Assembly: GCF_008993995.1 (NCBI RefSeq)
Contig: NZ_BKNN01000011.1
Location: forward strand, 1 to 60,687
Direction of reading: 5' to 3'
Source of the DNA: Acinetobacter brisouii
Lineage (GTDB): Bacteria; Pseudomonadota; Gammaproteobacteria; Pseudomonadales; Moraxellaceae
DNA length: 60,687 nucleotides
Shown here: positions 8,349-16,697 of the stretch, piece by piece
How the letters are laid out: each line of letters begins with the position of its first letter
Position numbering within the stretch: position 1 is the stretch's first letter
Notes under the pieces: generated by a model
Told to the model about the DNA's origin: nothing
What the model saw: only the letters and a program-made list of their open reading frames with translations
Database searches by the model: none
Position numbers and translations under genes: made by a program

Positions 8349-8363
8349 ATTCATGTCATGAAT
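8349..8363. promoter_or_regulatory. 15-bp palindrome in the mesX promoter region
   Basis: ATTCATGTCATGAAT is a perfect inverted repeat (six-base arms, three-base spacer) lying immediately upstream of the possible -10 TATAAA at 8368. It occupies the -35/-10 interval, so it is placed like an operator. No binding protein can be assigned. Confidence 0.35.
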
Positions 8364-8427
8364 CGAGTATAAATGACTTCATTGAAGAAATTTAGATTTA
8401 ATCTCAAAAATTAGGATGACAATCACC

Positions 8428-9420
8428 ATGACTAAAGAGTTTGCATGTTCAATCAAACGCATTCGTTTTGATGAAAACTATCAACCAGCAGATAGCACAC
8501 GTTTAACCACTAACTTTGCTAACTTAGCGCGTGGTGAGAGCCGTGAGCAGAATCTACGTAATACGCTTCGCATGATTAACAATCGTTTTAATGCTTTGGC
8601 ACAAACTGACAATCCAAACGGTGATCGTTATTCACTTGAAATTGATATCATTTCTGCGGATTTAGATATTGAAGGCAATGGTAAGACTTTCCCAATCATT
8701 GAAATGCTGAAAAGCACGATTATCGATCATCATACCAATCAGCGTATTGAAGGCATGATCGGCAACAGCTTCTCATCTTATGTACGTGACTACGATTTTA
8801 GCGTGTTATTAAAAGAACATAATAAAGAGAACTCGACCTCTTACGCGCCAGAAGGTTTTGGTGATTTACACGGTAAACTGTATCAGTACCTTGTGAACTC
8901 AGATACTTTTAAAGCTGAGTTTAATCAACAACCTGTGATTTGCTTGAGTGTTTCAACCGCACGTAAATATTACCGTACCACCAATGAACATCCGATTTTG
9001 GGTGTTGAGTACAAGCAAGATCAGTACTCACGTACCGATGAGTATTTCCACAAAATGGGCTTACAGGTTCGCTTCTTTATGCCAAAAGGCAGTGTTGCAC
9101 CTTTAGCATTCTATTTTGCAGGTGATTTACTGCGTGATTACACCGATTTTGAATTGATCAGCGCGATTAGCACCATGGAAACATTCCAAAAGATTTATCG
9201 TCCTGAAATTTACAATGCCAACTCATCAGCAGCGCAAGTATATCAGGCAAGTTTAGAGTACCCCGATTATTCATTGACGCGCATTGTCTATGACCGAGTT
9301 GAACGTGGTCAGCTTGCAGTCAAACAAGGTAAATGGACGGAAGAAAACTTTATCAAGCCATATCAAGACATTCTTGAACAATGGGCTGCAAATTACAACG
9401 TAGAGCGTAACGTTGCTTAA
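8428..9420 (+). CDS. mesX: DUF1852 protein, partner of core methionine synthase MesD
   Basis: A member of the DUF1852 family, which Price and colleagues showed to be required, together with oxygen, for the folate- and cobalamin-independent methionine synthase MesD. The biochemical role is unknown; it may help supply the methyl group. The protein is 330 residues from the ATG at 8428, which has AGGA 11 bases upstream. An in-frame ATG at 8416 overlaps that site. No signal peptide, membrane segment or familiar cofactor motif is visible. mesD follows after 37 bp, with the flavin reductase beyond. Confidence 0.85.
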   Translation: MTKEFACSIKRIRFDENYQPADSTRLTTNFANLARGESREQNLRNTLRMINNRFNALAQTDNPNGDRYSLEIDIISADLDIEGNGKTFPIIEMLKSTIIDHHTNQRIEGMIGNSFSSYVRDYDFSVLLKEHNKENSTSYAPEGFGDLHGKLYQYLVNSDTFKAEFNQQPVICLSVSTARKYYRTTNEHPILGVEYKQDQYSRTDEYFHKMGLQVRFFMPKGSVAPLAFYFAGDLLRDYTDFELISAISTMETFQKIYRPEIYNANSSAAQVYQASLEYPDYSLTRIVYDRVERGQLAVKQGKWTEENFIKPYQDILEQWAANYNVERNVA

Positions 9421-9457
9421 TTGAACCGAAACAGAATTTAGAGATAGAAGATTTAAA

Positions 9458-10489
9458 ATGGCAATTTTATTACCAACATCAACGGCTGGCAGCTTACCGA
9501 AACCGTCTTGGCTGGCAGAGCCTGAAAAACTTTGGTCACCTTGGAAACTTGAAGGTGAGCAACTGATTGAAGCCAAACAAGATGCTTTACGTCTGTCATT
9601 GCAAGAACAGCAACATGCTGGCATTGATATTGTCAGTGATGGCGAACAAACCCGCCAACATTTTGTGACGACTTTTATTGAGCATCTTGACGGTGTTGAT
9701 TTTGAAAAACGTGAAACGGTACGTATCCGTAATCGTTATGATGCAAGCGTTCCCTCTGTTGTGGGTGCAGTGTCTCGTCAAAAACCTGTGTTTGTGGAAG
9801 ATGCCAAGTTTTTACGCAGCCAAACCACACAACCCATCAAATGGGCGCTTCCTGGCCCAATGACCATGATCGACACTTTGTATGATGGTCATTACAAAAG
9901 CCGTGAAAAACTGGCTTGGGAATTTGCCAAGATTCTTAACCAAGAAGCTTTAGAGTTAGAAGCGGCTGGCGTAGACATTATCCAGTTTGATGAACCTGCG
10001 TTTAATGTGTTCTTTGATGAAGTGAATGACTGGGGCGTGGCAACTTTAGAACGCGCACTTGAAGGTTTAAAGTGTGAAACTGCAGTTCATATTTGCTATG
10101 GTTATGGCATTAAAGCCAATACCGATTGGAAAAAGACTTTAGGTTCAGAATGGCGTCAGTACGAAGAAGCCTTCCCTAAACTGCAACAATCTAAAATCGA
10201 CATCGTTTCACTTGAATGTCAAAACTCTCGTGTACCGATGGATTTGATTGAATTGATTCGTGGTAAAAAAGTCATGGTTGGTGCGATTGATGTTGCAACC
10301 AATACCATTGAAACGGCTGAAGAAGTCGCGAATACGTTACGTAAAGCACTTCAGTTTGTGGATGCAGATAAGCTTTATCCTTCAACCAACTGTGGTATGG
10401 CACCTTTGGCACGTGAAGTGGCACGCGGCAAGTTACAGGCGCTCAGTGCAGGTGCTGAAATTATTCGTAAAGAGCTTGTAGGCCAATAA
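9458..10489 (+). CDS. mesD: Core (folate-domain-less) methionine synthase, MesD type
   Basis: A 343-residue protein equivalent to the C-terminal catalytic barrel of MetE, without the N-terminal folate-binding half. It makes methionine from homocysteine. Zinc ligands can be picked out by pattern: His211 and Cys213 (AVHICYG), Glu253 (SLECQNS) and Cys312 (STNCGMAP). The substrate-side motif DIIQFDEPAF is at about residues 173-182. Members of the MesD family need neither 5-methyltetrahydrofolate nor B12 but require DUF1852 and oxygen. The adjacent DUF1852 gene supports the MesD rather than MesA/B/C call. Confidence 0.88.
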   Translation: MAILLPTSTAGSLPKPSWLAEPEKLWSPWKLEGEQLIEAKQDALRLSLQEQQHAGIDIVSDGEQTRQHFVTTFIEHLDGVDFEKRETVRIRNRYDASVPSVVGAVSRQKPVFVEDAKFLRSQTTQPIKWALPGPMTMIDTLYDGHYKSREKLAWEFAKILNQEALELEAAGVDIIQFDEPAFNVFFDEVNDWGVATLERALEGLKCETAVHICYGYGIKANTDWKKTLGSEWRQYEEAFPKLQQSKIDIVSLECQNSRVPMDLIELIRGKKVMVGAIDVATNTIETAEEVANTLRKALQFVDADKLYPSTNCGMAPLAREVARGKLQALSAGAEIIRKELVGQ

Positions 10490-10507
10490 TTGCGCGTGTG
10501 ATCACTT

Positions 10508-10563
10508 CGGGCTGACCTCTTGAATGAAATAAGATTTAAAATTGTCATTCAGAAGGTCACCCG
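10508..10563 (+). other. Long imperfect hairpin between mesD and the flavin reductase gene
   Basis: The arms at 10508-10527 and 10545-10563 pair as CGGG/CCCG plus a 14-bp stretch (GACCTCTTGAATGA against TCATTCAGAAGGTC) with two internal mismatches, leaving a 17-base A/T-rich loop. A second hairpin (AGTGTTCTC...GAGAGCACT, about 10583-10602) follows. Neither is followed by a T-run, so they do not look like simple terminators. They fill the 194-bp leader of the flavin reductase gene and could control its expression relative to mesD. Confidence 0.5.
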
Positions 10564-10683
10564 ACCTTAATTCAAAATGAGTAGTGTTCTCTTGAGAGCA
10601 CTTTCAGATGATGTGCCTATGTGACTGAATCGCGTGGTATAGCTAATCTCAACAAAAAGTTACGGTTCAAATTTAGGAACAAA

Positions 10684-11178
10684 ATGATGATTGAAGCAGC
10701 AGACTTTCGAAATGCAATGTCGTTTTTAACCAGTGCAGTCAGTGTCGTCACCACAGCAGACATGTCTGATCGTTATGGATTTACAGCGTCTGCGGTGTGT
10801 AGTGTGACAGATACGCCACCGACATTATTGGTTTGCATGAATAAAGCTTCTAGTTCACATTCACATTTTGTTAAAAATAAGATCTTAACAGTCAATGTGT
10901 TAAGCGCACAGCAGGAACATCTTTCCAAAGCATTTTCATCTAAAATGACTACGGAAGAACGCTTTCAGCAGGGTGTCTGGACAGAACTAGAAACAGGCGC
11001 ACCTGTATTAGAAGATGCATTAGTCAATTTTGATTGTGAAATTGATCAAATTCAGGAAGTGGGTACGCATACTGTATTTATGTGTCGCATTGTTGCGATT
11101 CAACAAGGTCAGCAAGAGCAAAGTTTAGTTTATTTTAACCGCGCTTATCACCATGTTGGATTAACAGAAATTGCTTAA
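10684..11178 (+). CDS. Flavin reductase-like protein (FMN-binding split barrel)
   Basis: A 164-residue flavin reductase domain protein of the NAD(P)H:FMN oxidoreductase type that supplies reduced flavin to two-component monooxygenases. Typical features are FRNAMSFLTSAVSVVTTA at the N-terminus, YGFTASAVCSVTDTPPTLLVCMN for flavin binding, and a final YHHVG. The frame is open back to a GTG at 10621. The ATG at 10684 was preferred because AGGAA stands 6 bases before it and family alignments begin there. Its position after mesX-mesD suggests it feeds reducing power to that oxygen-dependent system (inference). Confidence 0.8.
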   Translation: MMIEAADFRNAMSFLTSAVSVVTTADMSDRYGFTASAVCSVTDTPPTLLVCMNKASSSHSHFVKNKILTVNVLSAQQEHLSKAFSSKMTTEERFQQGVWTELETGAPVLEDALVNFDCEIDQIQEVGTHTVFMCRIVAIQQGQQEQSLVYFNRAYHHVGLTEIA

Positions 11179-11206
11179 AATTTCAGATTAGAAAATTCTA
11201 TAGTCA

Positions 11207-11229
11207 ACAGCTCACACAAGGTGAGCTGT
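11207..11229. terminator. Stem-loop after the flavin reductase gene
   Basis: Perfect 9-bp arms ACAGCTCAC / GTGAGCTGT around the loop ACAAG. It begins 28 bp past the stop codon. The tail (GTTCAATAAAG) has few T residues, so termination may be weak or factor-assisted. Confidence 0.5.
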
Positions 11230-11263
11230 GTTCAATAAAGTTAAAATCAGGCATTATCCAAGA

Positions 11264-11395
11264 TCAATAGGATTTTAAATAGATCTGTTTTTGACCCTCA
11301 CTAAAATTATCTAAAGATTGTGCCCAGCTTTCTTGAGGCCACCACAATTCAGCACGATTCGACATCGGGTAATACACTGCCGAATAGAGCAGCAT
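11264..11395 (-). pseudogene. C-terminal fragment of a decayed protein gene
   Basis: A 43-codon open segment with protein-like composition (LLYSAVYYPMSNRAELWWPQ...) and its own stop at 11264. It has an in-frame TAA immediately upstream and no ribosome-binding site. It abuts the outer end of the IS3-type remnant at about 11403. It is therefore best read as the tail of a gene on the minus strand that the element interrupted. The other fragments on the far side of the element run in the same direction. The family is not recognised. Confidence 0.4.
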
Positions 11396-11402
11396 TTACT
11401 AA

Positions 11403-11676
11403 TGTGGTTCCGTTAATTAGACCACTCAATTCAGTTTTATAAGTGATAAATCCGCTCTAAATATTTAAATTATGCTGCCATTACTTTTAGTAAATGTTGA
11501 TCATAAAATTCATTCGGTGTGGCCTTATTCAAACTTGAATGAGGACGTATCATGTTATAAAAATCCAAATACTCAGCAATGGATTGTTTCGCTTGTTTAA
11601 CTGTATCGTAAGCCTTCAAATAGACTTCCTCATGCTTCACGCTGCGCCATAAACGCTCAATCATCACATTATCCAT
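11403..11676 (-). mobile_element. Remnant of an IS3-family insertion sequence (transposase C-terminus)
   Basis: The open segment 11470-11676 encodes 68 residues typical of the end of an IS3-family OrfB (DDE/rve) transposase. It has DNVMIERLWRSVKHEEVYL with the catalytic Glu, then EYLDFYNMIRPHSSLNKATPNEF. Everything upstream (the two catalytic Asp residues, OrfA, the left end) is missing. TGTGGTTCCGTTAATTAGACC starting at 11403 has the TG...CA type of terminus expected for this family and probably marks the surviving end. The element is inactive. Confidence 0.75.
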
Positions 11677-11979
11677 CTATGAGCAGTATACTGCGCAAGT
11701 TTACCATCCATACTGATACGGATATTTCGCAATTTTAACTCTATTTTCACTTTATCCGCCTATGATATATTTGGATGATTGGCAATCAAATCATCCGCAT
11801 AAGTTTTCATGTCTTTTTTTATGCTTGAGAGCCTCTACCCCATGATGGAATTTTTGAGTATTTGGTGTTAGAAATTCTATATTTTGACCTAACTTAAGTA
11901 AAAAGTCTCCGACAAACTCAGTATGATTCAAAAATGTATGTATTACCTGAAAAAAGGCATAGGCTGTGTCCGAGAGTAG
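11677..11979 (-). pseudogene. Decayed coding sequence upstream of the IS3 remnant
   Basis: Two overlapping minus-strand segments in different frames. One at 11791-11979 (63 codons) reads like real protein (SDTAYAFFQVIHTFLNHTEF..., NTQKFHHGVEALKHKKRHE). The other at 11678-11810 begins MKTYADDLIANHPNIS, meets a TAG at 11760-11762 and continues ADKVKIELKLRNIRISMDGK. A frameshift near 11800 and one stop therefore separate what was probably a single reading frame. No intact start is present. It may belong to the same dead gene as the fragment at 11264-11395. Part of the second segment (ISMDGK) also resembles transposase sequence, so the exact border is unsure. Confidence 0.4.
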
Positions 11980-12012
11980 TTAAAGCAAAACCTGCAAAAT
12001 ATCCAAAGAAAA

Positions 12013-12041
12013 AATGCCAATCAGCTTAACTGACTGGCATT
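12013..12041 (-). terminator. Intrinsic terminator of glcB
   Basis: A 12-bp stem with one mismatch (AATGCCAATCAG / CTGACTGGCATT) and a 5-base loop. Read on the minus strand it is followed by a run of six T. It lies 34 bp after the glcB stop. Confidence 0.8.
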
Positions 12042-12074
12042 ACTCCAAAGAGGCTTTTTAATTCAGGCAATCAA

Positions 12075-14240
12075 TTAATCGCCTGTATAACCTTTCAATT
12101 TCAAACGTGCAGCATGAAGTAAAGGTTCGGTATAACCTGCGGGTTGTTCTGCACCTTTAAAAATCAAATCAGATGCAGCTTTGAATGCAATATTATTTGC
12201 AAAGTCAGTCGACATCGCAGTGTATTCAGGGTCATTGGCATTTTGTTCATCAACAATACGCGCCATGCGCTCTAGAACTTCCTGAACTTGTGCTTGAGTC
12301 ACAATACCGTGACGCAACCAGTTTGCAACGTGCTGCGAAGAAATACGAAGTGTTGCACGGTCTTCCATTAAGCCCACATCATTAATATCTGGAACTTTAG
12401 AACAACCTACACCCAAGTCTACCCAGCGAACAACATAACCTAGAATACCCTGACAGTTATTTTCAAGTTCGTTATTAATCTCTTCAGCAGTCCAATTTGT
12501 TTCTGCTGCCAATGGTGGTGTCAACAAATCATTCAAAGGTAATGCTGTTTCTGATAGCAATTCTTGCTGACGTTGTGAAACATTACATTTATGATAATGG
12601 ATCGCATGAATTACTGCGCCTGATGGAGATGGAACCCATGCACAAGATGCACCGGCTTGAGGATGCTCAATTTTAGTTTTATACATGTCAAGTAACATGT
12701 CTGGTTTTGGCCACATGCCTTTACCAATTTGTGCTTTACCACGCAAACCACATTGTAAGCCAATCATTACGTTACGGTTTTCATAAGCAGCAAACCATTT
12801 TTGGTTTTTCACTTCAGCTTTGCGTACCATCGGGCCTGCTTCCATAAAGGTATGGATTTCATCACCCGTACGATCCATAAAGCCCGTATTAATGAAAATG
12901 GTACGTTCTTTGGCAGCCGCAATACAGTTTTTCAAGTTGACAGATGTACGACGTTCTTCATCCATAATCCCGACTTTCAAGCTTTTCGCTGGTAAGCCAA
13001 TCAACTGCTCTGCACGTTCAAATAGCTCAACTGCAAATGCAACTTCTTCAGGGCCATGCATTTTCGGTTTAACAATATACATGGAACCTTGACGCGAGTT
13101 TTTCACTTCATTTTGTCCCAAGATATCGACCTTAGACAATAATGGAGTGACTAAAGCATCCATGATGCCTTCGTAAATTTCTTCGCCATCGACCAAAATC
13201 GCAGGGTTTGTCATTAAATGACCTACATTACGTAGTAGCATCAATGAACGACCATGTACAGTTGTCGTGCTTCCCACCAAATTATGATAACTACGATCTT
13301 GATTTAGTTTGCGTTTTACAGTTTTTCCAGCTTTCTCAAAGGCATCTTCTAAAGTACCTTGCATCAAGCCTAACCAGTTACGGTAACCTTCAACTTTTTC
13401 TTCAGCATCAACTGCTGCAACAGAGTCTTCCAAATCTTGAATGGTGGTTACAGCAGCTTCAAGCACGATGTCTTTTACACTTGCACTGTCTGTTTGACCA
13501 ATTGGGCTATTGGCATCAATTTGCACAATCGCATGCAAACCATTTTCTTTCAGCACGATTTCAGTTGGCTGAGCAGGTTCACCGTTATAACCTACAAATA
13601 ATGCAGTATTTGCAAGTGTCGTTGTTGTACCATCTTTCAGTGTCACAACAAGTTGATTATTCTCTACAACATATGAAGTCACATCTGCATGTGAACCTTG
13701 TGCTAATGGGAAAATCTCATTTAAGAAATTTTTAGCAAACGCAACAACTTTAGCACCACGAACAGGGTTATAAGCCTTGGTTTTTTCTGCGCCATCAGTT
13801 TCAGGGATGACATCGAAACCATACAATGCATCATATAAAGAGCCCCAACGTGCATTAGCCGCATTTAAGCTATAACGTGCATTTCGCACAGGCACAACCA
13901 ACTGAGGACCTGCAATTAGTGCAATTTCTTCGTCCACATTTTCAGTGCTAATTTGGAAATCTTCTACTTCTGGTAATAAGTAGCCAATTTCAGTCAAGAA
14001 AGCTTTGTAAGCTTCAAGTTCAAATCTGTTGTTACGATGCCATTCATCAATTTTTGCTTGTAGATCATCACGCTTAGCCAACAATGCTTTATTTTTTGGT
14101 GCAAGATCGACAACAATTTGTTCAAATCCCTTCCAATAGCTATCGCTGTCTAAACCTGAACCAGGTAGAGCTTCATTTTCAATAAAATCATACAATTCCT
14201 TAGCAATTGCAAGTTTGCCTTTTTGAATACGTGTAGTCAT
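12075..14240 (-). CDS. glcB: Malate synthase G
   Basis: Condenses glyoxylate with acetyl-CoA to malate in the glyoxylate bypass; cytosolic. The 721 residues match the length of monomeric isoform G rather than the about 530-residue isoform A. Typical stretches are [18 protein letters not shown] near residue 130, the inserted beta domain around residues 165-260, the barrel segment [14 protein letters not shown] (about 420-440) and [12 protein letters not shown]. It forms a single-gene unit with its own terminator. A 20-bp palindrome lies 41 bp upstream of the start codon. Confidence 0.96.
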   Translation of the reverse strand: MTTRIQKGKLAIAKELYDFIENEALPGSGLDSDSYWKGFEQIVVDLAPKNKALLAKRDDLQAKIDEWHRNNRFELEAYKAFLTEIGYLLPEVEDFQISTENVDEEIALIAGPQLVVPVRNARYSLNAANARWGSLYDALYGFDVIPETDGAEKTKAYNPVRGAKVVAFAKNFLNEIFPLAQGSHADVTSYVVENNQLVVTLKDGTTTTLANTALFVGYNGEPAQPTEIVLKENGLHAIVQIDANSPIGQTDSASVKDIVLEAAVTTIQDLEDSVAAVDAEEKVEGYRNWLGLMQGTLEDAFEKAGKTVKRKLNQDRSYHNLVGSTTTVHGRSLMLLRNVGHLMTNPAILVDGEEIYEGIMDALVTPLLSKVDILGQNEVKNSRQGSMYIVKPKMHGPEEVAFAVELFERAEQLIGLPAKSLKVGIMDEERRTSVNLKNCIAAAKERTIFINTGFMDRTGDEIHTFMEAGPMVRKAEVKNQKWFAAYENRNVMIGLQCGLRGKAQIGKGMWPKPDMLLDMYKTKIEHPQAGASCAWVPSPSGAVIHAIHYHKCNVSQRQQELLSETALPLNDLLTPPLAAETNWTAEEINNELENNCQGILGYVVRWVDLGVGCSKVPDINDVGLMEDRATLRISSQHVANWLRHGIVTQAQVQEVLERMARIVDEQNANDPEYTAMSTDFANNIAFKAASDLIFKGAEQPAGYTEPLLHAARLKLKGYTGD

Positions 14241-14280
14241 TGTCTTTCCTGATTTTGCTACTTTTTATTACCGAGATATT

Positions 14281-14300
14281 CAGTATAAACATTTATACTG
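14281..14300. promoter_or_regulatory. 20-bp palindrome upstream of glcB (candidate operator)
   Basis: CAGTATAAA-CA-TTTATACTG has perfect 9-bp arms and a 2-bp centre, 41 bp before the glcB ATG. On the minus strand it contains a -10-like TATACT, so a bound protein would cover the promoter. No T-run follows, which argues against a terminator. The rest of 14241-14525 shows nothing else I can support. Confidence 0.45.
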
Positions 14301-14525
14301 GTCTGAATAGCTTTATTACCTTGCGAAATAGCGAATATTTCAAAAACAACAAAATACCACTATCTATTTGTTATATAAAAATAAAATACAAAATAAAACC
14401 ATGTAAATTATTTTCAACATATCTATACTTAGACTAAAGTGCCAGTTGTTATCAATACAACTTTAACGACTCTAACAAATTTTAAACAACAGCGTCTATG
14501 CTTTTATTTTGAACATATGTAAGAA

Positions 14526-14554
14526 AATAAAAGCGCCTTAAAGGCGCTTTTATT
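14526..14554. terminator. Bidirectional terminator after zapE
   Basis: Perfect 12-bp arms (AATAAAAGCGCC / GGCGCTTTTATT) with a TTAAA loop, ending 1 base before the zapE stop codon complement. The A/T-rich bases of the arms give a T-stretch in either direction. Confidence 0.85.
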
Positions 14555-14555
14555 G

Positions 14556-15713
14556 TTAAATTTCTTTTTGTTTATCAGCTGTTTGTTGTATCTGTCGATG
14601 CTCAGAATTCAAATAATCATCCGATTGCATTTCAAGTAACCGTGATCGGGTACGCTCAATTTCAAATGCAAGTTTCTCACCCGAATAAATCTCAATAATA
14701 CTGTCTTGAGAAGTTAGCAACAATTTGACGCCACGGTCATAAAATTCATCAACCAAATAGATAAAACGACGTGTTGCATCACTGATTTGGTCAGTCAAAT
14801 GTGGGATATGACTCACTAAAACTGTATTATAAATATTAGCAATTTCAATAAAATCTGCGGGGCTACGTGGTTTTAAACACAGTTCTCTAAACTCACACCA
14901 CAGCACATCTTGACTATGCCCTAAAGTTTCAATCTGACGATGATTAATCTCAATGCTACTTTTTTCAATATGCTGTGATTGTGTTAAAGCATGGAAACGC
15001 TCATCTAACCATTGATCTGCTTCAGGTGTTAATGGATTTTTAAATAACTGCGCTTGCTTTAAAACACGCAAACGATAATCCACACCTGCATCAACATTTA
15101 AAACCGCACAGTTTTCCTTCACCATTTCAATGGTCGGTAAAAAGCGATCACGGTGAATGCCATTTTTATATAAACCATCTGGTGCAATATTTGATGTTGC
15201 AACAAGCGTAATACCACGTTGAAAGAGCTTTTGAAATAAATCGCTCAAGATCATGGCATCTGTGACATTTGAAACGAAAAATTCATCAAAACAAATAATC
15301 ACCGCATCTTTATAGATTTGGTCTGCAACAGTATCTAATGGATTTCGTTGACCAGAAAGCTTATTCAACTCTTTATGGACATATTGCATAAAGTGGTGAA
15401 AATGCATCCGTGTTTTACGTCGAAATGGAATAGAGTCAAAAAATTGATCCATTAACCATGTTTTCCCACGACCAACACCACCCCACATATACACACCCTG
15501 TGGTGTTGTTTGGCGGCGAAACCGACGAAAGGCTTTTTTAGAGGCTTTATAACGGCTAATGAGCTCTTGCCAAACACGTTCTAATTCATTTACAGCTTGT
15601 GCTTGCGCATCATCAGACATAAATTGCCCTGAAGATAAGGCTTGTGCATAGCGTTCCGCAGGAGATAATGCGACTGTACTATTTTCAGATTTAGGATTAA
15701 ACATAAGCTTCAA
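14556..15713 (-). CDS. zapE: Cell division protein ZapE (AFG1-like ATPase)
   Basis: An AAA-type ATPase associated with the division ring under stress in E. coli, related to mitochondrial AFG1. The 385 residues carry a Walker A motif GGVGRGKT at residues 78-85, Walker B VICFDEFFV near residue 143, and the family stretch RRFIYLVDEFYDRGVKLLL near residue 320. An acidic/Gln-rich tail follows. It is a single-gene transcription unit between glcB and pyrF. The 259-bp gap to pyrF contains only an inverted repeat. Confidence 0.9.
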   Translation of the reverse strand: MKLMFNPKSENSTVALSPAERYAQALSSGQFMSDDAQAQAVNELERVWQELISRYKASKKAFRRFRRQTTPQGVYMWGGVGRGKTWLMDQFFDSIPFRRKTRMHFHHFMQYVHKELNKLSGQRNPLDTVADQIYKDAVIICFDEFFVSNVTDAMILSDLFQKLFQRGITLVATSNIAPDGLYKNGIHRDRFLPTIEMVKENCAVLNVDAGVDYRLRVLKQAQLFKNPLTPEADQWLDERFHALTQSQHIEKSSIEINHRQIETLGHSQDVLWCEFRELCLKPRSPADFIEIANIYNTVLVSHIPHLTDQISDATRRFIYLVDEFYDRGVKLLLTSQDSIIEIYSGEKLAFEIERTRSRLLEMQSDDYLNSEHRQIQQTADKQKEI

Positions 15714-15924
15714 TATTCGATAAATTGAACAACTTTGTAATAACTAAGTCGTTAGGTTTATGTTCCCAATAAAGTTGGAATACATAAATGCTGTGATTTA
15801 AAAAACTCATTCCCTTGTACTATAAACGCTGAATAAATCACCTATTCATCCATGTTTTTCTCAGCACAATTCGCATGTATTATTTGATAAAGCTATGCTT
15901 AATTTCAAGCTTTTTAGTTATGAA

Positions 15925-15962
15925 CTTGCAAAAGATGCTTTTAGATACGGATCTTTTGCAAG
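15925..15962. repeat. Perfect 12-bp inverted repeat downstream of pyrF
   Basis: Arms CTTGCAAAAGAT and ATCTTTTGCAAG enclose a 14-base loop. The end of the pyrF coding sequence is 11 bp away. The minus-strand tail after the stem (TTCATAACT) lacks a T-run, so it is not a standard terminator. It may serve as an mRNA 3'-end stabiliser. Confidence 0.5.
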
Positions 15963-15972
15963 CACTTCTCTT

Positions 15973-16653
15973 TTACAATGTCGCTAAAATATCATGTACA
16001 ACTTGCTGAGGATTTTCAGCTTGTGTAATTGGGCGACCAATAACCAAATGCGTAGAGCCATCTTGCATTGCCTGTGCAGGCGTCACAATGCGTTTTTGAT
16101 CATCCGCATTTGCACCTACAGGACGAATACCTGGTGTAACTAATGCAAATTCACTTCCCAAGTCCTGACGCAAAATTTTAGCTTCTTGTGCAGAACATAC
16201 CACACCATCTAGCCCGCAATCATAAGTTAATTTAGCCAAGCGACGAACCTGATCTACTGGCTCAATATCCAAACCAATATCGCGAAGATCTTCACGTCCC
16301 ATTGATGTTAAAACTGTCACGGCAATCAATTGAGTAGAGTAGTTTCCAGCTTTTAGACGTTCAACGCAGGTTTCCATCATCTTGCGACCGCCAGATGCAT
16401 GTACATTGACCATCCAAACCCCAAGATCTGCTGCAGCACAAACCGCTTGGGCAGTTGTATTCGGAATATCATGAAACTTCAGGTCTAAAAAGACCTCAAA
16501 CCCCAAATGGTGCAATTCTTTTACAACTTGTGGACCTTCATGCGTAAATAGCTCTTTACCCACTTTTAAACGACACAATTCAGGATCAAGCTGTTCAGCA
16601 ATTGTTAAAGCTTGGGCTTGGCTTTTTGCATCTAAAGCAACAATAATACTCAA
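15973..16653 (-). CDS. pyrF: Orotidine 5'-phosphate decarboxylase
   Basis: Last step of de novo UMP synthesis. The 226 residues show the catalytic Lys/Asp set in [11 protein letters not shown] (about residues 58-68), VNVHASGG, and the phosphate-binding VTPGIRP and HLVIGRPIT. The start is a TTG at 16653 ([11 protein letters not shown]). The only nearby ATG runs out of frame within three codons, and a weak GGA lies about 10 bases upstream. A terminator overlapping the lapA stop stands just upstream, so pyrF may depend on read-through or on a promoter inside lapA. Confidence 0.93.
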   Translation of the reverse strand: MSIIVALDAKSQAQALTIAEQLDPELCRLKVGKELFTHEGPQVVKELHHLGFEVFLDLKFHDIPNTTAQAVCAAADLGVWMVNVHASGGRKMMETCVERLKAGNYSTQLIAVTVLTSMGREDLRDIGLDIEPVDQVRRLAKLTYDCGLDGVVCSAQEAKILRQDLGSEFALVTPGIRPVGANADDQKRIVTPAQAMQDGSTHLVIGRPITQAENPQQVVHDILATL

Positions 16654-16675
16654 GGACTCATTCCAACCAAAAAAT

Positions 16676-16697
16676 AAAGCCCATTATAATGGGCTTT
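16676..16697 (-). terminator. Terminator overlapping the lapA stop codon
   Basis: A 22-base perfect palindrome (AAAGCCCATTA / TAATGGGCTTT). On the minus strand it is followed by ATTTTTT. It contains the lapA stop codon and separates lapA from pyrF. Confidence 0.7.
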
